DNA of 64,000 bases from the NCBI RefSeq assembly GCF_014145325.1, contig NZ_JACHTF010000005.1:142259-206258 (forward strand), in the 5' to 3' direction. This document shows, in pieces, positions 1-8,376 of the stretch. Source of the stretch: Marilutibacter spongiae. GTDB lineage: Bacteria > Pseudomonadota > Gammaproteobacteria > Xanthomonadales > Xanthomonadaceae. Each line of letters starts with the position of its first letter. The first letter of the stretch is position 1. The translations under genes were made by a program, and so were the position numbers. A model generated the notes under the pieces. It saw nothing but the letters and a program-made list of their open reading frames with translations. It did no database searches and was not told the origin of the DNA.

Positions 1-304
1 ATCGCTGCGCCAGGTCTACCGCACCGCCTGGGAGCTGCCGATGCGCTCGTTGGTCGACATGGCGGCCGACCGCGGCGCCTTCATCGACCAGAGCCAGTCG
101 CTGAACCTGTTCATCGAGAGCCCCAACATCGGCCAATTGTCCTCGATGTACATGTACGCCTGGAAGAAGGGCCTGAAGACCACCTACTACCTGCGTTCGC
201 GCCCGGCGACGCGGATCGCCAAGTCGACGGTCGGCGCGGCCGCGCCGGTCGCAGCGGTGAGCTGTTCGCTGGAGAACCCCGAGTCCTGCGAGGCCTGCCA
301 GTAA
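1..304 (+). CDS. nrdA: Ribonucleoside-diphosphate reductase alpha subunit, C-terminal end (partial)
   Basis: Only the last 100 or so codons are present; the frame is open from base 2 and the 5' part lies outside the window. The protein is the large subunit of class I ribonucleotide reductase, which reduces ribonucleoside diphosphates to deoxyribonucleotides. Visible hallmarks are the SPNIGQLSSMYMYAWKKGLKT stretch, typical of the end of the catalytic barrel, and the C-terminal ESCEACQ tail, whose CxxC-type cysteine pair shuttles electrons from thioredoxin or glutaredoxin to the active site. nrdB follows 144 bases downstream on the same strand, as expected for an nrdAB operon. The tail and the neighbour make the assignment firm. 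Confidence 0.95.
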   Translation, partial: SLRQVYRTAWELPMRSLVDMAADRGAFIDQSQSLNLFIESPNIGQLSSMYMYAWKKGLKTTYYLRSRPATRIAKSTVGAAAPVAAVSCSLENPESCEACQ

Positions 305-311
305 GGCATCC

Positions 312-433
312 ATGCCCCTCTCCCCCGGGAAAGGGGTTGGGACGAGGGTCCGGCGAAACGGCCTGGACCCCACTTCTCCGCCGCCCCCCATCCGCCCTTC
401 GGGCACCTTCTCCCGGAGGGAGGAGGGATAGAA
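312..433. repeat. Possible REP-like intergenic element between nrdA and nrdB
   Basis: The nrdA-nrdB gap holds a C-rich block starting CCCCTCTCCCCCGGGAAAGG and a G-rich block ending TCCCGGAGGGAGGAGGG, with a short CGCCCTTCGGGCACC hairpin between. The ends are partly complementary, so the transcript could fold. From memory, similar pieces are scattered between genes in Xanthomonadaceae genomes. I see no second good copy in this window, so calling it repetitive is an inference. Confidence 0.4.
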
Positions 434-448
434 CACAAGGCAACAGAC

Positions 449-1456
449 ATGTCCAACCACCTGCTCGACCCGGGCTTCGACCTGACCCTGCGACCGATGC
501 GCTACCCGCGCTTCTACGAGATGTACCGCGACGCGATCCGCAACACCTGGACCGTGGAGGAAGTGGACTTCTCTCTGGACGTCAACGACCTGCGACACAA
601 GTTCGGTCCCGCCGAACGCCACCTGGTCGAGCGCCTGGTCGCGTTCTTCGCCACTGGCGACTCGATCGTCGCCAACAACCTGGTGCTGAACCTGTACCAG
701 CACATCAATGCGCCCGAAGCGCGGATGTACCTGTCGCGCCAGCTCTACGAGGAAGCGCTGCACGTGCAGTTCTACCTGACCCTGCTCGACACCTACCTGC
801 CGGACCCGGTCGCGCGGGCGAAGGCCTTCGCCGCGGTCGAGAACATCCCCTCCATCCGCGCCAAGGCCGATTTCTGCTTCCGCTGGATGGACTCGATCCA
901 GGACCTGCGCCGGATCGAGACGCTCGAACAGCGCCGCCGCTTCCTGCTCAACCTGGTGTGCTTCGCCTGCTGCATCGAAGGCCTGTTCTTCTTCGCTGCG
1001 TTCGCCTACGTGTACTACCTGCGCTCGCGCGGCCTGCTGCACGGGCTCGCCTCGGGCACCAACTGGGTGTTCCGCGACGAGAGCTGCCACATGGCGTTCG
1101 CGTTCGAGGTCATCGACACCGTGCGCAAGGAAGAACCCGCCCTGTTCGACACCGAACTGCAACAGCAGGTGGTCACCATGCTCGAGGAGGCGGTCGACTG
1201 CGAAATGCGCTTCGCCGAGGACGTATTGTCCGGCGGCGTGGTCGGCCTCTCGATCCGCGACATGCGCCAGTACCTGGAGTACTGCGCCGACCAGCGACTG
1301 GCCCAGCTCGGCATGCCCCGGCACTTCGGCGCGACCAACCCGTTCGGCTTCATGGACCTGCAGGACGTGCAGGAAGTGACCAACTTCTTCGAGCGCCGCG
1401 TGTCGGCATACCAGGTCGGCGTCAGCGGAGAGGTGGCCTTTGACGCGACTTTCTGA
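449..1456 (+). CDS. nrdB: Ribonucleoside-diphosphate reductase beta subunit (class I)
   Basis: Small subunit of class I ribonucleotide reductase, 335 residues. It carries the diiron centre and the tyrosyl radical used by NrdA. Ferritin-like helices carry the expected ligands: Asp71, Glu102 and His105 in an EALHVQFY segment, with Tyr109 four residues after the histidine as in the radical-bearing E. coli enzyme, and a later DESCHMAF segment with the second Glu-x-x-His pair. The length is slightly below the roughly 375 residues of the E. coli protein. The ATG start is preceded by a weak purine stretch. It is expected to be co-transcribed with nrdA. Confidence 0.95.
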   Translation: MSNHLLDPGFDLTLRPMRYPRFYEMYRDAIRNTWTVEEVDFSLDVNDLRHKFGPAERHLVERLVAFFATGDSIVANNLVLNLYQHINAPEARMYLSRQLYEEALHVQFYLTLLDTYLPDPVARAKAFAAVENIPSIRAKADFCFRWMDSIQDLRRIETLEQRRRFLLNLVCFACCIEGLFFFAAFAYVYYLRSRGLLHGLASGTNWVFRDESCHMAFAFEVIDTVRKEEPALFDTELQQQVVTMLEEAVDCEMRFAEDVLSGGVVGLSIRDMRQYLEYCADQRLAQLGMPRHFGATNPFGFMDLQDVQEVTNFFERRVSAYQVGVSGEVAFDATF

Positions 1457-1702
1457 CGTAATAGGGACGCTGGTACCACATTGACGTGGGCCGGCCGGCG
1501 GCAGGATGCCGTCCGGGGGCTGGATGCCCACTGCATGGATGCCCATGACGACACGGCCGTCGTCATCAGCGGCAGGACGCCACCAAGGAAACGGAACATC
1601 CCCTGTTCCAATGGCTCGACTGGCGGCACGGATGCCGCCCCGCCATTGCGCCTCCCATTCCCCCAGCGGTCCCGGTGCGAACGCATCGCGGAGGCGCCCG
1701 CC
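1457..1702. other. Non-coding stretch after nrdB
   Basis: No convincing gene, terminator or RNA is visible between the nrdB stop and the thioesterase-like remnant. Open frames here lack ribosome binding sites and any recognisable protein signature. Confidence 0.5.
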
Positions 1703-1921
1703 ATGCCCACGCACCCCACGCCGACGACCGGGACCGCCCCCGCGCCCACCGAGGCGCACATGGTGTCCACCGGACGCAGCTCGATGCAGGCCGACGTGGA
1801 AATGCACACCGAAGACCTGCTGACCTGCGCACGCCTGCTGGCGACGCGCGGCGGCTTCACGATGATCGCGCTGGATGCCGACGGGCGGCCGACGCCCATC
1901 CGCCCCCTGCAGGATCGGACA
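1703..1921 (+). pseudogene. Apparent 3' remnant of an acyl-CoA thioesterase (hotdog fold)
   Basis: Read in the frame starting at ATG 1703, the sequence gives TGRSSMQADVEM, then EDLLT, then FTMIALDADGRPTPIRPL. This matches the order and spacing of the C-terminal part of YciA/ACOT-type thioesterases (TGxSSM, then E-D/N, then FTMVAxDxDGRPxPxPPL). The N-terminal half of the fold, including the conserved HGG region, is absent upstream in any frame I could read. After DGRPTPIRPL the frame continues into low-complexity Arg/Pro-rich sequence. There is no good ribosome binding site. I read it as a decayed gene fragment; a chance resemblance is possible but unlikely given the ordered motifs. Confidence 0.5.
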
Positions 1922-2089
1922 GGACCCGAAAGCGGCGCCTGGAACCGGCGCCCCGCAGGGCCCGCGCGCGCCCATGTGAATACGCGAACCCGATCACATC
2001 CGGACGGGCGGCGCCCCACCCGCGAATTGCCCGCAAAGCCCGTCACACGGTAGTTTAGGCACTCCACCGACCGGAGCGCGCCCGTTTCC

Positions 2090-3796
2090 TTGGCACACCC
2101 TGCCCGCCAATGGACATTGCGCCGCCGCTTCACGCGCCTGTTGCTGTTCGCAGCGCTGATCCCGGCCCTGCTCTTCAGTGCGGTGATGCTCTGGCAGCAG
2201 TACCGCGCCTCGCGCACGTCGCTCGGCGAACGGGTGGGCCTGTCGGCAAGCCTGACCTCGACGAGCATCGACGATTTCATGCGCAGCCGCCTGGCCGGCC
2301 TGACGCTTCTGGCCAGCACGCGCGACGCCCCGCTCGCCGACTGGTCGCCGGACCTGGACCGCCTCCGCCAGGCCTATCCCGGCCTCACCAGCGCACTGGT
2401 CGTGGACGCCACCGGCCACGTCGTCGCCGCATCGCCGGCGCCGCCGCCGGGCGTGCTGGGCACGCCGGCGAGCCGGGTGGACGACCGCGACTACTTCACC
2501 GTGCCGGCGCGGACGCGCAAGCCGCACGTGTCCGATGCCTTCCGCGGGCGCGTGGTCGGCAACACCCCGCTGGTGGCGATCTCCGCCCCGATCGTCCGCA
2601 ACGACGAACTGGTCGGGGTGCTCGAGGCCTCCATCAACGTCGAGAGCTTCGCGCGCCAGCGCGGCGAGGCCTTCCGCATGAACGGCTACGAGATGCTCCT
2701 GCTCGACCGCGGCAACCACGTCATCCATGCCACCGGCGGGCTGCCCTACGGGTTCATGGACGCGGTGAGCGACCCCCGCCTGACGATCGAGGCCGATGCG
2801 CCCAGCAACACCGCGCGGACGCGTTTCGAGCACGACATGCTCGACGGTTCGGCCGGCTACGTCGCGCGTGCGCGCATGAGCAGTGGCTGGACCCTGGTCC
2901 TGGTCGCGCCGGTACGCAACCTGTTGCTGTCGGTCGGCCGCAACACCCTGGTCCTGCTGGCCCTGCTCATGCTGGTGAGCCTGGGCGTGCTCGCCGCGAC
3001 CTGGCTGCAACTGCGCGACCTCGCCCAGGGCACCGGGCACCTGCTGGACACCTTGCGCAAGTTCGCCCTGGGCGACCCGCTCGACACCGGCGAGCAGGCG
3101 CCCATGCCGCGCGAGCTGCAACCGGTCGCCTCGGCGATCCGCGACATGTCCGGGCGCCTGAACACCGCCTACGGCGAGCTGAGCAACGCGCTGATCACGC
3201 AGCGCGACCTGGCGGCATCGCTGCAACGGGTGGTGGACGACCGCGACCAGGAGATCGCCGATCGCACCGCGGAACTGCGCAACGCGGTCGACGAGCTCGA
3301 GAAACTGGCCAGCATCGACGCCCTGACCGGGGCGCTCAACGTCCGCGGGTTCCGCCGCGACATCGGCGCACTGGTGGAGGATCCCGAGTGCGAGGACATG
3401 TCGGTGGGCGCGCTGATCATCGACATCGACCACTTCAAGGCCTACAACGACCGCTACGGACACCCGGCGGGCGACACCGCGCTGCGTCGCGTGGTCGGCG
3501 CGATGCAGAGCTGCATGCGCGGCGCATCGGACACCCTGGCCCGCGTCGGCGGCGAGGAATTCGCCATCCTGCTGCGCGACGCGGACATTGCCCTGGCCAT
3601 CGAGGTCGCGCAGCGCATCTGCGACACCGTCCGCGATGCCCGCATCCCGCATGCCGACGGCATCGATGGCGTCATCACGATCAGCATCGGCATCGCGGCG
3701 CAACCGTCGCCCGAACTCATGGACCACCTGTTGTCGCAGGCGGACGAGGCCCTTTACCGGGCCAAGCGTGCGGGGCGGGGACGCATCAGCCGCTGA
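2090..3796 (+). CDS. Membrane-bound diguanylate cyclase with periplasmic Cache-like sensor
   Basis: 568 residues from a TTG start; no ATG fits better without losing the first membrane helix. Order of parts: membrane helix at about 13-33, a periplasmic double-Cache-like region at about 40-270 (ending in a ...GWTLVLVAP strand), a second helix at about 280-303, a HAMP-like linker with a coiled coil at about 350-405, then a GGDEF domain. The catalytic loop is GGEEF at 487-491, an active form, and the substrate-binding D-x-D-H-F-K-x-Y-N-D segment is intact. The allosteric RxxD inhibitory site expected five residues before GGEEF is not there. It should make c-di-GMP from GTP in response to an external small molecule. 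It is probably transcribed alone. Confidence 0.88.
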   Translation: MAHPARQWTLRRRFTRLLLFAALIPALLFSAVMLWQQYRASRTSLGERVGLSASLTSTSIDDFMRSRLAGLTLLASTRDAPLADWSPDLDRLRQAYPGLTSALVVDATGHVVAASPAPPPGVLGTPASRVDDRDYFTVPARTRKPHVSDAFRGRVVGNTPLVAISAPIVRNDELVGVLEASINVESFARQRGEAFRMNGYEMLLLDRGNHVIHATGGLPYGFMDAVSDPRLTIEADAPSNTARTRFEHDMLDGSAGYVARARMSSGWTLVLVAPVRNLLLSVGRNTLVLLALLMLVSLGVLAATWLQLRDLAQGTGHLLDTLRKFALGDPLDTGEQAPMPRELQPVASAIRDMSGRLNTAYGELSNALITQRDLAASLQRVVDDRDQEIADRTAELRNAVDELEKLASIDALTGALNVRGFRRDIGALVEDPECEDMSVGALIIDIDHFKAYNDRYGHPAGDTALRRVVGAMQSCMRGASDTLARVGGEEFAILLRDADIALAIEVAQRICDTVRDARIPHADGIDGVITISIGIAAQPSPELMDHLLSQADEALYRAKRAGRGRISR

Positions 3797-3815
3797 AGCG
3801 CGTGGCGTCGCCCGC

Positions 3816-4247
3816 TCAGGACACGTCCACGAGGGGGAGGCCCAGGCCGCGGGTGCGCTCGCCGATCCCGACGCCATAACGCAGGCTGCGACCGATGCGC
3901 GTGGCATGGCCCACCATGCGCTCGGCCTGCACCGCCGGCAGCAGTTCCGACGCCGTGGCCTGCCACAGGTCCAGCCACTGCTCGAAATGCGCGGCATGGA
4001 TCGGCAGCCCGCGATGCTTGGCCATCGGGTTGCCCCGGTAGCTGCGGGTGCCCAGGGCCACCGAGGACCAGAACGAAACCAGCAGGGCCTTGTGGCCCGG
4101 CCAGTCGTCGATCGCGGCATTGAACACCGGGCCGAGCGTGGGGTGGACGCGGACGCGGTCGTAGAAGCGGTCGACCAGTACGGCCAGCTGCGCTTCGGTC
4201 AGGGCGGCGTCGCCGGCGGTGTCGGTGGGGACGTTCGAGGCAGTCAT
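3816..4247 (-). CDS. Group III truncated haemoglobin
   Basis: 143 residues, the right size for a truncated globin. The pattern FYDRVRVHPTLGPVF, then W...H...L..FW, then HRGLPIHAAHFEQWLDLW is characteristic of trHb3 (group III, cytoglobin-like) proteins; the histidines of the last segment include the proximal haem ligand. Such proteins bind haem and oxygen or NO and have been linked to microaerobic or nitrosative conditions in other bacteria. The start was put at the MTASN methionine because the frame upstream reads as non-protein sequence. It lies convergent to the diguanylate cyclase, 19 bases away. The physiological ligand cannot be told from sequence. Confidence 0.85.
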   Translation of the reverse strand: MTASNVPTDTAGDAALTEAQLAVLVDRFYDRVRVHPTLGPVFNAAIDDWPGHKALLVSFWSSVALGTRSYRGNPMAKHRGLPIHAAHFEQWLDLWQATASELLPAVQAERMVGHATRIGRSLRYGVGIGERTRGLGLPLVDVS

Positions 4248-4363
4248 CGCGCGACAGGATACCGCGCCCGACCGTCCGATTCCGCGTACGCCGGCATGCG
4301 CGCACCCCCCGTGCAGCGGGCCTTCACCTGCCGCGCCGGGGTGCGCCAGAGTGCGCCGGGGCG

Positions 4364-4573
4364 TCAGTGTTCGCGCGGCGCATGCGCCCGGCGGGACCGG
4401 ACCCAGCCGCCGGCGAGCAGCGCGGCGCCCAGCACGATGGCCAGACAGCCCAGCGGAACGAGGGCGAACGGCTCGTGCAGCACGCCATCGGGACCCACCT
4501 GGCCGCCGATCAGGCGGAAGGCGACGAGGCCGTCCACGCCGGCGAGAACTGCAAGGATGCCCAGGCGGTACAT
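4364..4573 (-). CDS. Small hypothetical membrane protein (two helices)
   Basis: A 69-residue open frame starting MYRLGILAVLAGVDG. It has two hydrophobic stretches, about residues 4-20 and 33-55, followed by a basic end (VRSRRAHAPREH), consistent with a two-helix inner-membrane protein with cytoplasmic C-terminus. I do not recognise a family. It sits between the globin (downstream, same strand) and gapA (upstream, same strand) and is separated from gapA by a strong terminator, so it must have its own promoter. Codon composition resembles the neighbours. It may be real but rests only on hydrophobicity. Confidence 0.5.
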   Translation of the reverse strand: MYRLGILAVLAGVDGLVAFRLIGGQVGPDGVLHEPFALVPLGCLAIVLGAALLAGGWVRSRRAHAPREH

Positions 4574-4720
4574 GACGTGACTCCGGATTCGCGAGACCCC
4601 AGCGTGCTGCCCCGGGGTGAGGGCACGATGAAGCGGGGTGGCGCCAGGGGACGGGCGACGGCCGCCGCCCACTCGCATCGCGCCACCCGCGCAATCAGCG
4701 CGAACGGCGTCGCCCGAAAA

Positions 4721-4752
4721 AAGAAAAGACCGGGCAGGCCCGGTCTTTTCTT
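4721..4752 (-). terminator. Rho-independent terminator of gapA
   Basis: A 15-bp perfect inverted repeat, AAGAAAAGACCGGGC and its complement, with a two-base centre. Read on the minus strand it ends in a T-rich run (CTTTTCTTTTTT), 36 bases after the gapA stop. The A/T-rich arms also allow some plus-strand termination. Confidence 0.9.
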
Positions 4753-4787
4753 CTCGTTCCTTGTCGCCGCGGGCGGCGATGCCCGGA

Positions 4788-5843
<1,056 letters not shown>

Positions 5844-5885
5844 CTAGCAGGCCCGCGGGGCGGGCTCTTCCGGGGCACGGCGGAT

Positions 5886-5926
5886 TTGAGCGGGGTCAAG
5901 TCGCGGGCGACGCGAATGCCGATAGT
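5886..5926 (+). promoter_or_regulatory. FNR/Anr-like box and -10 element upstream of the OmpW-family gene
   Basis: TTGAG-CGGG-GTCAA at 5886-5899 is a near-perfect dyad matching the FNR consensus TTGAT-N4-ATCAA in 8 of 10 defined bases. A -10-like GATAGT lies at 5921-5926, putting the predicted start near 5933. The box is then centred about 41 bases upstream, the class II FNR activator position. The downstream ATG is at 5955. Oxygen-linked control of OmpW/OprG by FNR or ANR is established in other gammaproteobacteria; here it is inferred. Confidence 0.6.
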
Positions 5927-5954
5927 GGCGCCACTCCCAACCCGAGCCCTGCCC

Positions 5955-6578
5955 ATGCGACATCCGCTGAACACCACCGCCCTCGCCCTCGCCCTGGCCG
6001 CCTGCGCGGCCCCCGCCCTGGCCCAGTCCCGCGGCGACTGGACCCTGGGCCTGGGCGCCCACGCGGTGGCGCCGTCTTCCGACAATGGCCGCCTGGCCGG
6101 CGGCACCCTCGCGGTGGAGGTCGACGACAACGTCCGGCCCACCGTGACCTTCGAGTACTTCCTGCGCGACAACCTCGGCCTGGAGGTGCTGGCCTCGGTG
6201 CCCTTCCAGCACGACATCGCGATCCGCGGCCTGGGCACGGTCGGCAGCACCCGCCAGTTGCCGCCGACGCTGTCGCTGCAGTACCACTTCAACGACGACG
6301 GCCGCGTGCACCCCTTCGTCGGCGCCGGGCTGAACTACACGCGTTTCTTCGACGAGGACGCGCGCGGCGCCCTCGCCGGCAGCCGGCTGGCGCTCGACGA
6401 CTCCTGGGGCCTGGCCGGCCACCTGGGCCTGGACGTGGACGTCGGCGCGCGGAGTTCGATCCGCGTGGACGCACGCTGGATCGACATCGACACCGGGGTC
6501 CGCCTGGACGGCACTGACCTGGGCACCGTCGCGATCGACCCCTGGGTCTACGGCGTCGCCTACGTCCTGCGTTTCTGA
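5955..6578 (+). CDS. OmpW-family outer membrane protein
   Basis: 207 residues with a signal peptide at 1-23 (hydrophobic ALALALAACAAPALA followed by QS). The mature part is a series of alternating amphipathic strands: GDWTLGLGAHAVAP at the start, LSLQYHFNDDGRVHPFVGAGLNYTRFF in the middle and DPWVYGVAYVLRF at the end. A C-terminal aromatic residue is the outer membrane assembly signal. The FVGAGLNYT segment and overall size fit OmpW/OprG, an eight-stranded barrel passing small hydrophobic molecules. An FNR-like site upstream suggests oxygen-responsive control. Family membership is fairly sure; the substrate is unknown. Confidence 0.85.
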   Translation: MRHPLNTTALALALAACAAPALAQSRGDWTLGLGAHAVAPSSDNGRLAGGTLAVEVDDNVRPTVTFEYFLRDNLGLEVLASVPFQHDIAIRGLGTVGSTRQLPPTLSLQYHFNDDGRVHPFVGAGLNYTRFFDEDARGALAGSRLALDDSWGLAGHLGLDVDVGARSSIRVDARWIDIDTGVRLDGTDLGTVAIDPWVYGVAYVLRF

Positions 6579-6643
6579 GCCGCGTCGCCAGCCCGCCAGA
6601 TCCGGTCATCGGGGATGCGGTCGGCGTCGGCTAGAGTAGGTGC

Positions 6644-7441
6644 ATGAACCTGCGTACCGCACTGGCCGCCACGGCGCTGGCCGCCGCCCTCGTCCTGCCC
6701 CCTCCCGCCCACGCCTGGGGCGCGATGGGCCACCGCCTGGTGGCCGACCTCGCCTGGGACGCGATGACGCCTCGGGCGCGCGCCGGCGCCCGGGACCTGC
6801 TCGCGCTCGAAGGCGATGCACGCCTGGCCGACGTCGCCAGCTGGGCCGACGAGCTGCGCGCGAGCGACCCCGACCTGGGCCGGCGCAGTGCGCGCTGGCA
6901 CTACGTCAACATCGCCGAAGGCGACTGCCACTACCGCGCCGGACGCGACTGCCCAGGCGGCGACTGCGTGGTCGCCGCGATCGAGGCGCAGGCGGCGATC
7001 CTCGCCGATCCCGGCCAGTCGCGCGCGGCGCGCCTGCAGGCACTGAAGTTCGTGGTCCATTTCGTCGGCGACGTCCACCAGCCGCTGCACGCGGGCCGCG
7101 CCCACGACCGCGGCGGCAACACCTATCAGCTCAACATCGACGGGCGCGGCAGCAACCTGCATGCGCTGTGGGACAGCGGCCTGCTCGCCCAGGCGGGCCT
7201 CGACGAGACCGGCTGGCTCGCGCGCCTGCGGCGCTTGCCCGCGATCGGTGCCACGCCTGCATCGATACCGGCCGACTGGGCCGAAGCCTCCTGTGGCATC
7301 GTCGAGCGCCCGGGCTTCTATCCGCCCAAGGGCACGCTGGATCCGGCCTATGCCGGGCCGTGGCTGCCGGTGGCCGAGCAGCAGCTGCGCCTGGGCGGCC
7401 AGCACCTGGCCGAGGTGCTCAACCGCGCGCTCGGCGGCTGA
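6644..7441 (+). CDS. Secreted S1/P1-family nuclease
   Basis: 265 residues with a signal peptide ending PPPAHA, so the mature protein begins with Trp25, whose amino group is a zinc ligand in this family. The following WGAMGHRLVADLAW contains the next histidine ligand, and the later FVVHFVGDVHQPLHAG and GGNTYQLN segments carry the remaining histidine/aspartate ligands of the trinuclear zinc site. S1/P1 enzymes cleave single-stranded RNA and DNA and 3'-nucleotides, so this one likely scavenges phosphate or nucleosides from outside the cell. The gene stands alone, with a converging neighbour whose stop codon lies within the same hairpin. Confidence 0.92.
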   Translation: MNLRTALAATALAAALVLPPPAHAWGAMGHRLVADLAWDAMTPRARAGARDLLALEGDARLADVASWADELRASDPDLGRRSARWHYVNIAEGDCHYRAGRDCPGGDCVVAAIEAQAAILADPGQSRAARLQALKFVVHFVGDVHQPLHAGRAHDRGGNTYQLNIDGRGSNLHALWDSGLLAQAGLDETGWLARLRRLPAIGATPASIPADWAEASCGIVERPGFYPPKGTLDPAYAGPWLPVAEQQLRLGGQHLAEVLNRALGG

Positions 7442-7457
7442 CGCCGGGCAGGCGTCA
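7439..7457. terminator. Hairpin spanning the stop codons of two converging genes
   Basis: TGACGCC-GGGCA-GGCGTCA, a 7-bp perfect stem with five-base loop. Its left arm begins with the TGA of the plus-strand nuclease and its right arm is the TGA of the minus-strand lipoprotein. There is no T-run on either side, so it is at best a weak shared terminator or an RNA-stabilising 3' end. Confidence 0.4.
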
Positions 7458-8024
7458 CTCGGCCGGCAGGCCGAGCTGGCGTCGCACCTGCGGCTCGGCC
7501 ATGCCCAGGCCCGCGCGGCGCCCCAGCTCGACCGCTTCTCCGGCAGGCATGCCGTCCAGCGCCGCGGCCAGCGCCACCAGGCCGCCGACACGGTTGCCGG
7601 AGGCGCAATGCACGAGCACCGTGCCCTCCGACCCGGCGAGCAGCACGCGCAGGCGTTCGGCATTCGCGGCGTCGATCCCGGCCCCACCCTCCACCGGTAT
7701 CGCGTCGTAGGCCATCCCGGCGGCCGCCACCTCGGCCGCCTCGTCGCGACCGGCCATTTCCGTGTCGGTGCGGAGGTTGACCACCCGGGTCACGCCCATC
7801 GCCCTGAGCCGGTCCCAGTCCTCCGGCGCGGGCTGGCCGGCCGCCAGCAGGCCGCTCCTGGCCAGGCGCAGGTGGGGGATACCGGTCGCGGACGGATCCG
7901 CCGGCGGAGAAGTAGGCTCGACGTGCATGGACATGTTCATCGCGGCGGTTCCGTTGGGGGGCGATGTGCCGCAGGCCACCAGGGCTGCGGACAAGGCCAT
8001 TGGAGGGAAGAGCGCGGCGTTCAT
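7455..8024 (-). CDS. DUF442/phosphatase-like putative lipoprotein of the sulfur-stress locus
   Basis: 189 residues. The start ATG overlaps the stop of the upstream ArsR gene by four bases, implying translational coupling. The N-terminus is a lipoprotein signal with lipobox LVAC (Cys18). The rest matches the phosphatase-like DUF442 fold: GIPHLRLARSGLLAAGQP, then RVVNLRTDTEM, then the active-site loop HCASGNRVG, which is C-x4-R as in the DUF442 domain of Blh proteins rather than the C-x5-R of ordinary tyrosine phosphatases. In classical Blh proteins this domain is fused to the N-terminus of the metallo-beta-lactamase-like dioxygenase; here it is separate and apparently exported. The catalytic role, sulfur transfer or dephosphorylation, is not settled. 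Confidence 0.75.
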   Translation of the reverse strand: MNAALFPPMALSAALVACGTSPPNGTAAMNMSMHVEPTSPPADPSATGIPHLRLARSGLLAAGQPAPEDWDRLRAMGVTRVVNLRTDTEMAGRDEAAEVAAAGMAYDAIPVEGGAGIDAANAERLRVLLAGSEGTVLVHCASGNRVGGLVALAAALDGMPAGEAVELGRRAGLGMAEPQVRRQLGLPAE

Positions 8025-8359
8025 CGCGCCGACGGCCCGCAGTAGATGTCGTGCAGGGTTGCCATGACCTGCTGCGCCGGCCCCGGCTGCAGGCGATAGA
8101 ACACCTGCACGCCTTCCCGGCGGGTGTCGACGATCCCGGCCTCGCGCAACACGGCCAGGTGCTGGGACAGCGCCGACTGCGAGAGCGCGAGGCGCGCATG
8201 GAGCTCGCCGACCGCCAGTTCGCCCTCGACCAGGTGGCACAGGATCATCAGGCGCTGCGGATTGCCGAGCGTGCGCAACAGGGTCGAGGCATCGGCGGCA
8301 TGCACCTGCATCCGTTCGAGATCGAGGTCGCCGGTGGACATGGGAACGGCAGCGTTCAC
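8021..8359 (-). CDS. bigR: ArsR-family persulfide-responsive repressor (BigR-like)
   Basis: 112 residues from a GTG start chosen because AAAGGAGA lies five bases before it; an internal ATG six codons later is less well placed. It is a winged-helix ArsR fold with recognition segment LSQSALSQHLAVLREAGIV. Two cysteines, Cys41 in RLMILCHL and Cys107 at the extreme C-terminus (IYCG), sit where BigR of Xylella and Agrobacterium has Cys42 and Cys108, which form a disulfide or polysulfide bridge on H2S exposure and release DNA. It is transcribed divergently from the dioxygenase-transporter operon, across a palindromic operator it probably binds. It should be autoregulated. Confidence 0.88.
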   Translation of the reverse strand: MNAAVPMSTGDLDLERMQVHAADASTLLRTLGNPQRLMILCHLVEGELAVGELHARLALSQSALSQHLAVLREAGIVDTRREGVQVFYRLQPGPAQQVMATLHDIYCGPSAR

Positions 8360-8376
8360 TGCGCTCTCCTTTGCTT

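Noticed and set aside
1481..2053. A 190-codon intact gene between nrdB and the diguanylate cyclase
   Set aside because: Only about 50 internal codons resemble a family (thioesterase C-terminus); the flanks are low-complexity and there is no ribosome site.
4574..4787. Extra gene in the gap before gapA
   Set aside because: Apart from the gapA terminator I see only GC-rich sequence with no start signal or conserved frame.
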